From Candidatus Moraniibacteriota bacterium (lineage in GTDB: Bacteria > Patescibacteria > Paceibacteria > Moranbacterales > UBA2206): a DNA stretch of 64,000 bases. The stretch's first letter is position 1, and each line of letters begins with the position of its first letter. Location: positions 1 through 64,000 of the forward strand of contig JAUSNP010000003.1 in NCBI GenBank assembly GCA_030645735.1. The letters are read 5' to 3'. Positions 44,486 through 52,524 of this stretch are shown piece by piece. The position numbers were made by a program, and so were the translations under genes. Below the pieces are notes generated by a model. That model made no database searches. It was not told the DNA's origin and saw only the letters and a program-made list of their open reading frames with translations.

Positions 44486-45895
44486 TTATTCAACTATACG
44501 AATCCCAACTAGCGCAATATCTTTGCCGCCTGGGACTCGTCCCAAGATGACCACTACTTTGTCTCCAGAAACCAAACGACCAGCGGCTTTGTTGAGTTCA
44601 ATCATGGTGGTCACCAATTCTTCGCGATCTTGAGTTTCAAACAGATAGGCGCGGGCACCCCAAACGATGGCCATCTGATTGTAGGTCTTGGGATTGTGTG
44701 TGCCAACCAGCATCATTTGCTCTGGTCGATGGTGCGCCATCATGCGCGCTGAGACCCCTGATTCACTGAAAAGCACGATGGCCTTGGCGCCAGCATTCAT
44801 AGCCATCTCATGTGCACTGTGCATGATTGAGGCATAATCACTGTGCACAAAATTATCTTGGAAATGATCATTGATATCATCATAAGGTGATTCTTCCGTG
44901 TCAGTGATGATTTGGGTCATAGTTTCCACCGCTTCGATTGGATATTTGCCATTGGCGCTTTCCCCCGACAACATCACCGCATCGGTGTGGTCAATGACCG
45001 CATTGGTCACATCTGACACTTCCGCGCGAGTTGGAATGGGATTGGTTATCATCGAATCTAACATTTGCGTGGCCACAATCACTGTCTTGGCTGCCGTCAA
45101 ACACTTGGCAATGATTTCTTTTTGATACAAAATCACTTTGCTTTCAGCCAGTTCAATTCCCAAATCACCTCGTGCCACCATCACCACATCCGTGGCGGCA
45201 ATAATTTCGTCGATATTATCAATCGCCTCTTTTCGCTCCACTTTCACAATGATTTGTGGCAAACTATCTTTTCTACCAAGAATTTTCTTGATCTGTTCAC
45301 GGGTTTCCAAAACTTCTTGCGCATTGCTCACAAAAGACAAAGCAATGAAATCAACTTCTTCTCCCAAAGCAAATTCCAAATCTTTCTGATCTTTGTCTGT
45401 CACTGCGCCAAAAGGAACTTTTGTATCTGGCACATTAATACCTTTCCTTGGCTTGATTGTTCCACCATTTAAAACTTCAGCTCTGACACAATTTTCCAAT
45501 TTCTCAACAACTTTCAAGCGCATCACACCATCTTCAACCATAATCCGTTCACCCACTTGCAAAGCGGCAGCTACTCGATCAGAATCAATAATCATTTCTT
45601 TTTCCTCAGTAGTCTTTTGATCACTCACAAAAATTGTTTCGCCTTTTTCAATTTCAAAAGGCTCAGTGTTGCCCACCCGAATTCTTGGTCCTTGCAAATC
45701 AGCAATGATACCTAACGGTCGCTTGATTTCTTTACGTAAGTCCTTAGCTAAATCAATAATTTTTTTGTGTGATTCATGCGTACCATGAGAAAAGTTCAAG
45801 CGAAAAACATTCACACCCGCTTCCACAATTTTTTTCATATTTTCCTTGCTGTCTGAAGCTGGTCCGATAGTGGCAACTATTCTAGTTTTTTTCAT
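44486..45895 (-). CDS. pyk: Pyruvate kinase
   Basis: 469 aa. Last step of glycolysis, phosphoenolpyruvate plus ADP to pyruvate plus ATP. TIGPAS at the start, FRLNFSHG, DLQGPRIRVG, the signature IIVKVERKEAIDNIDEI, MVARGDLGIEL, ATQMLDSM and a C-terminal domain ending KDIALVGIRIVE. Complete and monocistronic with a terminator-rich 5' side. One of few energy genes in the window. Confidence 0.97.
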   Translation of the reverse strand: MKKTRIVATIGPASDSKENMKKIVEAGVNVFRLNFSHGTHESHKKIIDLAKDLRKEIKRPLGIIADLQGPRIRVGNTEPFEIEKGETIFVSDQKTTEEKEMIIDSDRVAAALQVGERIMVEDGVMRLKVVEKLENCVRAEVLNGGTIKPRKGINVPDTKVPFGAVTDKDQKDLEFALGEEVDFIALSFVSNAQEVLETREQIKKILGRKDSLPQIIVKVERKEAIDNIDEIIAATDVVMVARGDLGIELAESKVILYQKEIIAKCLTAAKTVIVATQMLDSMITNPIPTRAEVSDVTNAVIDHTDAVMLSGESANGKYPIEAVETMTQIITDTEESPYDDINDHFQDNFVHSDYASIMHSAHEMAMNAGAKAIVLFSESGVSARMMAHHRPEQMMLVGTHNPKTYNQMAIVWGARAYLFETQDREELVTTMIELNKAAGRLVSGDKVVVILGRVPGGKDIALVGIRIVE

Positions 45896-45938
45896 AAAAT
45901 TTTATTTACTTCTTTTATCAGTCTATATAATCGCACAT

Positions 45939-45980
45939 AAAATAAAAACAGGCAACATCATAGTCGCCTGTTTTTATTTT
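45939..45980 (-). terminator. Strong bidirectional terminator
   Basis: 15-bp perfect stem (45939-45953 with 45966-45980), A/T-rich outer part, GGC/GCC inner part. It ends the 45993 gene on the minus strand. Confidence 0.85.
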
Positions 45981-45992
45981 ATCGAATTGTAA

Positions 45993-46502
45993 CTAGTTTT
46001 TATACATATCCTTCACTTGGAATAGAATATACCATCCGATGATTGTGCCAATAATTGTGCCGACGATACCATGTACCGCAAGGATACCTCCGATCAAGCT
46101 GACAATACTAGCATAGAAAAGCAATTTCCATGCGCCTTTAGTCCGTTTGAACAATCCTGGCACAGCAATGATTTCCATAACCACAGTAATAACTGCCACA
46201 GCAAGGGAAACGATTGTAGCGAAACCCCAGCCATATCCATAACCATAGCCATAGTAGCCATAGCCACCCATCATTGAAAATGGAGTCAGAACAGCGGTCA
46301 AACCGATTGCAGCCAAAATAACTGGCAAGCCCATAACCGCAAAAATGATAATCAGATAGGGTGAAACTTTGACGATGAATTCCTTCACTTCTTTTGGCAA
46401 AGCAAAAGGAGCTTTTTTCACCATATATTCATCCAGCATAGCCTCCAATTGATTGGTGGCAGCTGCAGCCGTTTTTTCTGTTTCTTTTGTTTCTTCTGTC
46501 AT
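45993..46502 (-). CDS. Membrane protein with Gly-Tyr-rich loop
   Basis: About 169 aa. A soluble N-terminus with LDEYMVKKAP is followed by four hydrophobic segments. Between the first and second is the low-complexity loop GGYGYYGYGYGYGWG. I do not recognise the family; the layout recalls small-molecule permease-like integral proteins. AGGTG seven bases before ATG 46502 supports that start. Confidence 0.65.
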   Translation of the reverse strand: MTEETKETEKTAAAATNQLEAMLDEYMVKKAPFALPKEVKEFIVKVSPYLIIIFAVMGLPVILAAIGLTAVLTPFSMMGGYGYYGYGYGYGWGFATIVSLAVAVITVVMEIIAVPGLFKRTKGAWKLLFYASIVSLIGGILAVHGIVGTIIGTIIGWYILFQVKDMYKN

Positions 46503-46583
46503 ATATAACACCTGCCTTTCTAGTTTAAATATATAGATTTTCTAATTTCATTATATCACATATCCGGTTTTTGCCGTTATCCA

Positions 46584-47012
46584 CTATTCCCTGTTGCTTT
46601 CCACGATTTCCCGCAGAATTTCTTCAGGAATTGGATTGTGCTCCGGACTCACCCCTGGATAGCGCCAGGCGCTGATGATTTTGATTTTGGACGGATTCAG
46701 AATCTTTTGCAAATTGTGAAAATGCAAATTTTGAATTTCATTGGCAATTTTGACTTTGGATTTTTTCTCCTTCTTAGTCTGATACATTGCCCAAATCTCC
46801 GTCTTCCAACTCATCTTGCCTTTGGCATCCATCTTCACTGACACGGGCTGCATCACGGCAATGGTGTTTTTCACAATACCCTCTTCTTTTCTCTTGGGCC
46901 GTTTCACAATGCCCAGAACTTTCTGTTCGCTCAAACCATAAAACTTCATTTTCTCAATTGAATGAAGTGTCCACTGATATCGATCATTATTTTTTGGAAG
47001 TTTGAATTGCAT
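46584..47012 (-). CDS. Hypothetical protein, DUF4258-like
   Basis: 142 aa, soluble and basic. WTLHSIEKMKFYGLSEQKVL followed by a beta-like EIWAMYQ looks like DUF4258/RelE-type folds (a His near the N-terminus, then ERMxxRGI-like helix), but identity is low. It overlaps nothing and lies 4 bases from the TrmB gene on the same strand, so the two may be coupled. A toxin-like role is possible but unsupported. Confidence 0.55.
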   Translation of the reverse strand: MQFKLPKNNDRYQWTLHSIEKMKFYGLSEQKVLGIVKRPKRKEEGIVKNTIAVMQPVSVKMDAKGKMSWKTEIWAMYQTKKEKKSKVKIANEIQNLHFHNLQKILNPSKIKIISAWRYPGVSPEHNPIPEEILREIVESNRE

Positions 47013-47016
47013 AAAA

Positions 47017-47763
47017 TTATCTTTTCCAAATCAAATTAAAAATATTTCTTTGCAAATCTGCAATAGCTTTGTCTTCTATAATCACACCGACTAAATTTTT
47101 GAAAGAAATCATAGCGACTGTATCATCCACAATCAACAAATCTGTTTCAAACTTGAAACCCTCAGGCAATAGCTTGTTTTTCACAAAAGCATTATATTCT
47201 TTTTGTTTCAATCGTTCAACAGCCTTGTCTGATTTTTCAACTAGATTTCGCAAAATTCCTCCATTGTTATACAGCTTCATCAGCAATTCATGATTTTCTT
47301 TCATAGAAAATAATTTGAAAAAACTAGCAGGTGAAAAAATGGAATAAACATCTTTATGAGTGTTTAGCATTTCTTCATAGACTTTTCTGATTCCTTCCTT
47401 GCCTTCATAAAAACTGACATTTGGCTTGTTGAACGACAATGAATATAAAAATTCCAACTCGGGAATAATTTTTTCTACTTTTAGTTTCTTATTTTCGAGT
47501 TCATTTTTTCTCCTATCAATCAATTTCATGATTTTTTTTGGATCTTCGGCACAATAGGCTATTCTTTTTTTATAAGCCGTCTTGTAGATCAATCCTTTTC
47601 CCAAAAGACTTTCAATATACTCATACACAGTCGTTCTTTTCATTTTAGCCTTGCGTGCAACATCAGAAATAGTGCTTTTGCCAAGCACCAAAACAGCCAA
47701 ATATACTTCAACTTCTCTTTTCGACAAATCTAGGTCAGCTAGTTTTTCTTTTAATCTATCCAT
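47017..47763 (-). CDS. TrmB-family transcriptional regulator
   Basis: 248 aa. N-terminal winged helix (residues about 1-75: LSKREVEVYLAVLVLGKSTI, VARKAKMKRTTVYEYIESLL), coiled linker, and a C-terminal sensor (YEGKEGIRKVYEEML, VDDTVAMISFKNLVGVII). TrmB regulators are mostly archaeal sugar-responsive factors but are also common in CPR bacteria. It stands next to pyk and the accessory genes; its target is unknown. Confidence 0.88.
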   Translation of the reverse strand: MDRLKEKLADLDLSKREVEVYLAVLVLGKSTISDVARKAKMKRTTVYEYIESLLGKGLIYKTAYKKRIAYCAEDPKKIMKLIDRRKNELENKKLKVEKIIPELEFLYSLSFNKPNVSFYEGKEGIRKVYEEMLNTHKDVYSIFSPASFFKLFSMKENHELLMKLYNNGGILRNLVEKSDKAVERLKQKEYNAFVKNKLLPEGFKFETDLLIVDDTVAMISFKNLVGVIIEDKAIADLQRNIFNLIWKR

Positions 47764-47966
47764 AAATACAATCTATACCTAACTCTACAAAGTGTCAACT
47801 TTTTTCGTCATATAAAATAAACCGGTCATAAAATATAGCCATAATAAAGCAATTACATCTAATTTTATTGTGTAATAGTAGCGCATATCTATAGCATTTG
47901 TATAATAAACTATTCTTTAACAACAGCTTATAAAAGATGCCTTTAAAAAAACATTGGGAGAATTTT

Positions 47967-48158
47967 ATGCAAAAGATAGAACCGTTTTGGCTCATATTAC
48001 CATCCCTTGCAATAGCCGCATTAATAGTAAATGCAATAGATGCCATTTATCCACTCACTAAGGATAATTGGGACTATATTTGTATACCAGTATATGTAGT
48101 AGTTCGAATAATATTTGCTGCATGGAGAATGCCAAAAACTACAAGGAGACCGCTATGA
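47967..48158 (+). CDS. Micro-operon gene 1: small membrane protein (63 aa)
   Basis: 63 aa, two hydrophobic segments (FWLILPSLAIAALIV; YICIPVYVVVRIIFAAW) and a basic tail. GGGAG (47956-47960) lies six bases before the ATG; TATAAT at 47901-47906 may be the -10. Its stop overlaps the next start (ATGA). Not recognised. Confidence 0.7.
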   Translation: MQKIEPFWLILPSLAIAALIVNAIDAIYPLTKDNWDYICIPVYVVVRIIFAAWRMPKTTRRPL

Positions 48159-48349
48159 TTGCAAAGCTGATTGCAGGAACCGTAATAGCCATGTTTATCT
48201 TTATGTATGGATGGTTAGAAACAGGCGTGGCACTGAAAACAGCTACGGGAATATACAGCGGCTGGTCAGCATTATCACTAGGTATTCTCATTGGCACTTG
48301 GTGTCCATTCTTTTTAAAAAAAATTAAAATGGAAGGGGGTCGTTTATGA
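48155..48349 (+). CDS. Micro-operon gene 2: small membrane protein (64 aa)
   Basis: 64 aa, two membrane segments (LIAGTVIAMFIFMYGW; LSLGILIGTWCPFFL). AAGGAG (48143-48148) lies six bases before the ATG. Overlaps both neighbours by four bases, so translation is coupled. The small-membrane triplet layout could fit holin-like or toxin-like peptides, but nothing in the sequence proves it. Confidence 0.7.
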   Translation: MIAKLIAGTVIAMFIFMYGWLETGVALKTATGIYSGWSALSLGILIGTWCPFFLKKIKMEGGRL

Positions 48350-48492
48350 TTAAGCTTTCCTTACTAGCAAGCATTCCGACATTCGCAATTGATGTGCTTC
48401 TGCTTTCTCATGACATAAATATTGGCCCTCTTGGTGCAGCTTTACTATTTTTATTGTGTTTATCCATTACAATCAGAACCAAACTGAGATAA
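48346..48492 (+). CDS. Micro-operon gene 3: membrane peptide (48 aa)
   Basis: 48 aa with two hydrophobic parts (LLASIPTFAIDVLLL; GAALLFLLCLSITI). GAAGGGGGT precedes the ATG, and the start overlaps the gene 2 stop (ATGA). It ends with TAA before a strong terminator. Confidence 0.7.
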   Translation: MIKLSLLASIPTFAIDVLLLSHDINIGPLGAALLFLLCLSITIRTKLR

Positions 48493-48508
48493 TCCTATTG
48501 TCTCTTCT

Positions 48509-48548
48509 AAAAGAGCCCACTTTAACACAAGATGGCTCTTTTTTTATT
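48509..48548 (+). terminator. Terminator of the micro-operon
   Basis: AAAGAGCC/GGCTCTTT stem followed by a T-run. Confidence 0.85.
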
Positions 48549-49386
48549 TTCCATTTTTCAACAATTTTTTATTCTGCGGAACTTGCAAATAATTTTCTTT
48601 TTTAATAACCATGCTACCAGATTCTAGTTCTAGATTTTTTCGAGCGTCGCCAGCAATTTTTCCACCCTTTTGGGCGGCCACTTTGTTTTCAGAAAATCCG
48701 ACGGCATTTTTGCTAACAGCGATTCTAGTCGTGGAAGCTTCACCTAACATAGAAAAGATCAACTCCAAGTCATCCATATGATCACGCAAGTTTTCTCTCT
48801 TCAATCCCTTGTGTTCTTTGTATTCGCTGGGTGTCATATCAAAAGTTGCCCTGGATATTTCGGCTGTCAAAATTGCAAACTCCCGATCTTCTTTGATGTC
48901 TCGATTTTTCCATTCATCCGTCAATTCTTCACGAATGGCAATACCTCGCATTCTTTTTTCAATCCATGCTTCTGAATATCCTTTTAGCTTATACAATTCC
49001 CTAGTCCGCTTAGTTGCCAACTCAGGATCTTCAATTTCCTTTATTCTGTCATAGCCAACTTTAGCCAACCACCTTTTCAGTGGTTCAGCCTTTGGCGAAG
49101 GAATCGATTGAACTATACGAAGCATGGTTTCAGTGTTGGCACAATCAGTTTCTCTAAACTTGCCGTCAGTAGCTTCCATTTTCAACTGTCCGATTTTATC
49201 GGACACTTCAATATAACCCTCACTCACTAACTTTGTTTTAAGATCACTCCAATATTTCCTTGCTCTGTCCGTGCCCGTTAAAATTCCTACTACGTCAATA
49301 ACCGAAAACCACCATTCATCCTGATATACAGCTTTTCTAATTTCCATGCCTTGAAAAATAGCTAATCCTTTATTTGTTTTTTCCAT
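48544..49386 (-). CDS. BRO-N domain protein (DinD-like), copy 2
   Basis: 280 aa, paralog of the gene at 43331 over its whole length: FQGMEIRKAVYQDEWWFSVI, SIPSPKAEPLKRWLAKVGYD, LRDHMDDLELIFSMLGEAST and GGKIAGDARKNLE align directly with copy 1. Same class of predicted DNA-binding or antirepressor protein. It is convergent with the micro-operon. Confidence 0.82.
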   Translation of the reverse strand: MEKTNKGLAIFQGMEIRKAVYQDEWWFSVIDVVGILTGTDRARKYWSDLKTKLVSEGYIEVSDKIGQLKMEATDGKFRETDCANTETMLRIVQSIPSPKAEPLKRWLAKVGYDRIKEIEDPELATKRTRELYKLKGYSEAWIEKRMRGIAIREELTDEWKNRDIKEDREFAILTAEISRATFDMTPSEYKEHKGLKRENLRDHMDDLELIFSMLGEASTTRIAVSKNAVGFSENKVAAQKGGKIAGDARKNLELESGSMVIKKENYLQVPQNKKLLKNGK

Positions 49387-49453
49387 GATTTTTATTTTTA
49401 TTGTTGCTTATAGTGATATAATAACACCTCTGGAGTTTTCTTGTCAATACATG

Positions 49454-49481
49454 AAAAAAACGAGGAGCAATCCTCGTTTCC
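49454..49481 (-). terminator. Terminator of the 49499 gene
   Basis: AAACGAGGA/TCCTCGTTT stem with a U-rich run on minus. Confidence 0.75.
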
Positions 49482-49498
49482 ATGAAGTTATATTCAAT

Positions 49499-49915
49499 TT
49501 ATTTTCTATCCTTATCAATTCCGAATCTCTCCTTATTTAATTCTTCGTAAAAACTTTTAATTCGAGCTCCTTTTAATGTCTTCTCGCCAATACATGAATC
49601 TTTTGGCATTTCTACTTTTTCATTATTTTCAGACGAATTTTCTTGATCTGCTTTGGTTATAATATCTCGAATAACACAACGTAAAATATTCAAAGAGTGC
49701 TGACTAATATCTCTTGGACAATCCTCCAAAATCAAGCCGACAAAATCATCACTAGCAAGATCTATTGTCCGCCCAGCTTCAACAACTTGCCTTCTCTTCT
49801 CCAACACGCGATTAATAAAACCTCTGTAATCTACAAATTGATTAAATACATAGTCCTCTTTATCCACAACCTTTTCTTTACCATTGGTCACAACACTTGG
49901 ATTTTCTATGCTCAT
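49499..49915 (-). CDS. Hypothetical soluble protein (139 aa)
   Basis: About 138 aa, acidic, helical, no membrane segment. I recognise no domain; VDYRGFINRVLEKRRQVVEAG is the most regular helix. It lies 19 bases after htpX on the same strand and may be cotranscribed. I start at ATG 49915; a longer frame reaches into htpX. Confidence 0.55.
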   Translation of the reverse strand: MSIENPSVVTNGKEKVVDKEDYVFNQFVDYRGFINRVLEKRRQVVEAGRTIDLASDDFVGLILEDCPRDISQHSLNILRCVIRDIITKADQENSSENNEKVEMPKDSCIGEKTLKGARIKSFYEELNKERFGIDKDRK

Positions 49916-49934
49916 AAATTTACCTGTAAATATT

Positions 49935-50828
49935 TTAAACTGACATATCACGCAATAATTTTACGCGCTCCTCAATTGGCGGATGAGTTTGAAAAAGTGA
50001 AGATATTTTTTTACCTTTGAAAGGATTGGCGATGTACAAATGAGCGGTGGCACGGTTGGCCGCTTCCAGCGGTTCTTGATCGGCCGAGATTTTTTCCAAG
50101 GCACTCGCCAAGCCTTCCGGATAACGAGTGAGCAAAGCGCCTGAAGCATCGGCCAAAAATTCTCGTTTGCGTGAAATAGCCATTTGCATAAACACGGCGG
50201 CAATGGGTGCCAAGATTGAAAGAATGACAGCCAGAATAATCAACACCATTTGCAATTGCCCACCACCTTCATTGTTATCCCGACTGCGACCTCCAAAAAA
50301 TGCCCAATGACGAAACCAGTCCGCCAGCAATGTTACAAATCCTACCAAAATCACCACGACTGTGGACAGTAAAATGTCGCGATTGCCAATGTGTGACAAT
50401 TCGTGTGCAATCACACCTTCCAATTCTTTTTTTTCTAATTTTGCAATGATGCCCGTGGTCAAACAAATCACCCCGTGTTCTGGATCGCGCCCTGTGGCAA
50501 AAGCATTCGGTGCACTATCATCAATCGTGTATATTTTTGGCACCGGCAGTCCAGCGGTGATGCACAAATTTTCCACTATGTGATAAATTTCTCTACCATT
50601 GTCATGCGTCAATTCCTTGGCACCACTCATCGCCAACACAATCTTGTCACTCCACCAATAGGACACGAAGCTCATGCCCACAGAAAAGGCCACAGCAATA
50701 TAAAGAATCAAGCTGTTGCGCATTGCCCCCGCAAAGACATAGCCCACGCCCATTACGAAAATCAAAAAGCCTGTGATATAAACCCAGGTTAAGCGCGTGT
50801 TTTTGTCGGCTTGTGTATAAAGAGTCAT
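49935..50828 (-). CDS. htpX: HtpX-type membrane zinc metalloprotease
   Basis: 297 aa. Two N-terminal membrane helices, then the catalytic HELSH (residues 142-146, two His ligands and Glu), a later helix pair and the third-ligand segment KREFLADASGAL. Degrades damaged membrane proteins. HtpX is often encoded next to LemA; here an S23-type element separates the two. Confidence 0.96.
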   Translation of the reverse strand: MTLYTQADKNTRLTWVYITGFLIFVMGVGYVFAGAMRNSLILYIAVAFSVGMSFVSYWWSDKIVLAMSGAKELTHDNGREIYHIVENLCITAGLPVPKIYTIDDSAPNAFATGRDPEHGVICLTTGIIAKLEKKELEGVIAHELSHIGNRDILLSTVVVILVGFVTLLADWFRHWAFFGGRSRDNNEGGGQLQMVLIILAVILSILAPIAAVFMQMAISRKREFLADASGALLTRYPEGLASALEKISADQEPLEAANRATAHLYIANPFKGKKISSLFQTHPPIEERVKLLRDMSV

Positions 50829-50880
50829 AAGGATGTTCTAATGATAAAATTGTTCTATTTGTTCTAGCTGTTAAGCGTTA
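50829..50880. repeat. Word array C, left arm (TTGTTCTA family)
   Basis: GATGTTCTAATGATAAAATTG, TTCTATTTGTTCTAGCTGTT: degenerate iterations of the word TTGTTCTA between htpX and the S23 gene. Mirror of 51252-51297. Confidence 0.8.
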
Positions 50881-51251
50881 CTTGTTTTGTTTGTTAGGAA
50901 TTTATCTAAAGCAATGAGCTTAAAATATAGCTCCTGAATTAACTTTTGAGATTTTTCATAGTCCTGCATCGTAATATATTTTTGACTAAGAGAAATCTCT
51001 AAACAAGTCATGGTTTCCATCAATGATCCGAGAGCAATTCTTATGAAAGAGGCAAAGTCCTTCTTAGTTCTTTTTATACTGCCTTCCGCGATATTAAGTG
51101 GCCCTGAAACTGCCGATCTTCTTATTTGAGAGACCAAAGAAAACTTTTCCTCACTTGGAAATTTTTTTGTAATTTCATAAATCATATCAACAAGTTGCAT
51201 TCCAAGCTTCCAAACTTCTAGACGATAGAATCCATATTCAACTTTTTGCAT
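50871..51251 (-). CDS. S23/IVP-family four-helix-bundle protein, copy 1
   Basis: About 126 aa, all-helical. Typical family pattern: RLEVWKLGMQLVDMIYEITK, FPSEEKFSLVSQIRRSAVSG, LNIAEG, DFASFIRIALGSLMETMTCL. The family includes proteins encoded in 23S rRNA intervening sequences and the Avd accessory of diversity-generating retroelements; they bind nucleic acid or reverse transcriptase. Flanked on both sides by inverted word arrays and placed between lemA and htpX. No reverse transcriptase is nearby. ATG 51251 chosen over TTG 51260. Confidence 0.88.
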   Translation of the reverse strand: MQKVEYGFYRLEVWKLGMQLVDMIYEITKKFPSEEKFSLVSQIRRSAVSGPLNIAEGSIKRTKKDFASFIRIALGSLMETMTCLEISLSQKYITMQDYEKSQKLIQELYFKLIALDKFLTNKTSNA

Positions 51252-51297
51252 AATTTTCAACTACAACAAGTAGATCAATTAGAACAACTAGAACTTT
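51252..51297. repeat. Word array C, right arm
   Basis: AACAAGTAGATCAATTAGAACAACTAGAAC (as parts): reverse-complement iterations of the TTGTTCTA word. The lemA stop codon lies inside the first word. Confidence 0.8.
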
Positions 51298-51836
51298 ACT
51301 TCTACATTCTCCTTCTCACCTTCTTTGGCTTCGAAGAATTCTCGCTTGGCAAAGTTCAGCATGCCAGCGATGATGTTGTTGGGGAAAAGTTCGATTTTGA
51401 TGTTGAAGTCTCGGACATTTCCATTGTAGAATCGGCGAGAAGCTTGAATTTTGTCTTCAGTGTCAGTCAATTCACGTTGCAGTTCCAAGAAATTTTGATT
51501 AGCTTTCAAATCCGGATAGGATTCAGACACCGCAAACAAACTTTTCAAAGCACCACTTAGCATATTTTCAGCACCAGCCTTTTCTTCAGTTGATCCAGCG
51601 TTCATTGCCATGGTTCGCGCTTGGGTCACTTTTTCAAACACATCTTTTTCATGTGCGGCATAGCCTTTCACCGTGTTGATCAAGTTGGGAATCAAATCAT
51701 AGCGTCTTTTCAATTGCACATCAATGTCACTCCACGCTTCGTCCACTCGGTTCTTCAGGGTGATAAGTCCATTATAAATCCCAACTGCCCACAAAACTGC
51801 CAACACGATAATACCTAGAAATATTAGTCCGAACAT
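51288..51836 (-). CDS. lemA: LemA family protein
   Basis: 182 aa. N-terminal membrane helix (IFLGIIVLAVLWAVGIYN), then the LemA helical domain (LITLKNRVDEAWSDIDVQLK, RYDLIPNLINTVKGYAAHE). Function unclear; usually linked with HtpX. Last residues VEVKF and the stop lie at the border of word array C. Confidence 0.94.
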   Translation of the reverse strand: MFGLIFLGIIVLAVLWAVGIYNGLITLKNRVDEAWSDIDVQLKRRYDLIPNLINTVKGYAAHEKDVFEKVTQARTMAMNAGSTEEKAGAENMLSGALKSLFAVSESYPDLKANQNFLELQRELTDTEDKIQASRRFYNGNVRDFNIKIELFPNNIIAGMLNFAKREFFEAKEGEKENVEVKF

Positions 51837-51890
51837 ATATTTTTAACTTAAATAATTAACATCCTGATTCTAGCACTTTTTGCAGAAAAA

Positions 51891-51930
51891 TAAAAGCGGT
51901 GCCAAGGGAAGTTTCCCCCAGCACCGTTTC
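51891..51930 (-). terminator. Terminator of the 51953 gene
   Basis: AAAGCGGTGC/GCACCGTTT stem with a smaller inner stem, then U-rich run on minus. Confidence 0.8.
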
Positions 51931-51952
51931 GGACTACGATGTAATCCATGCC

Positions 51953-52174
51953 CTACCAATTGGCAAAACCACCGCTGCCAGGATCTCTTCTGTCCATACA
52001 ACGTAGATCATCACTCGCAGAAAGGCCATTCGACTGACCGCTTGGTCCAGCTGCAGGATCAGGTGGATATTGCACATCACCTACTGCACTATTCTTGACC
52101 AAATCCTCCCTGGTGTCACTTCCCCCAGCAACATTATCTAGTCCAGGTTGAACAAAATAAGTGCCCTTTTCCAT
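51953..52174 (-). CDS. Small Gly/Asp/Pro-rich protein of unknown function (73 aa)
   Basis: Not recognised. 73 aa, low complexity, Gly/Ser/Asp/Pro-rich (PGLDNVAGGSDTREDLV, PPDPAAGPSGQSNG), one Cys, probably disordered. AAAGGAG lies at good spacing before ATG 52174, and a strong private terminator follows. A precursor-like or linker-like peptide is possible, but no modification enzyme is nearby. Confidence 0.6.
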   Translation of the reverse strand: MEKGTYFVQPGLDNVAGGSDTREDLVKNSAVGDVQYPPDPAAGPSGQSNGLSASDDLRCMDRRDPGSGGFANW

Positions 52175-52239
52175 GACTCTCTCCTTTGGCACAATGTGCC
52201 GGCTTGATTTGAAAAACGAAAGAACTACTCACAAAACAA

Positions 52240-52270
52240 AAAACGACCATCTTCCGAGGCCGTTTTCTTT
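52240..52270 (-). terminator. Hairpin with U-run upstream of the 51953 gene
   Basis: AAAACGACC/GGCCGTTTT stem with one mismatch and T-rich flanks. No gene ends here now; the 52175-52524 gap otherwise holds word array E and the promoter of the PAP2-like gene. Confidence 0.5.
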
Positions 52271-52402
52271 TGATTTTTGACTATACTCTAAAAATCACAA
52301 AGAAACGACCCCTGAATAAAGGCCATAAAATAAAACCAAAAATTTCTTTGTAACATATTTATCATATTCACAATATATACCCAAGTCGTTTTTTCGTCAA
52401 TA

Positions 52403-52481
52403 GGTATGCGAAAAGCGCACTACGAATGCGCACATGCGAATAAGTTCGTAGATTCGTGTTCGTTTCGTAGTTTCGAATCGG
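52403..52481. repeat. Inverted word array E (CGAATCTACGAA family)
   Basis: ATGCGAAAAGCGCACTACGAA and GCACATGCGAATAAG against TTCGTAGATTCGTGTTCG and TTTCGTAGTTTCGAATCGG. The last 18 bases are identical to the outer end of array D, 27 kb away. Confidence 0.8.
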
Positions 52482-52484
52482 CTA

Positions 52485-52493
52485 TGTTATAAT
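52485..52493 (+). promoter_or_regulatory. Extended -10 promoter of the PAP2-like gene
   Basis: TGTTATAAT (TGn plus TATAAT) at 52485-52493. The -35 region would lie inside array E. Confidence 0.6.
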
Positions 52494-52524
52494 CAAAATA
52501 CAATAACATCTAAAAACAAATATT

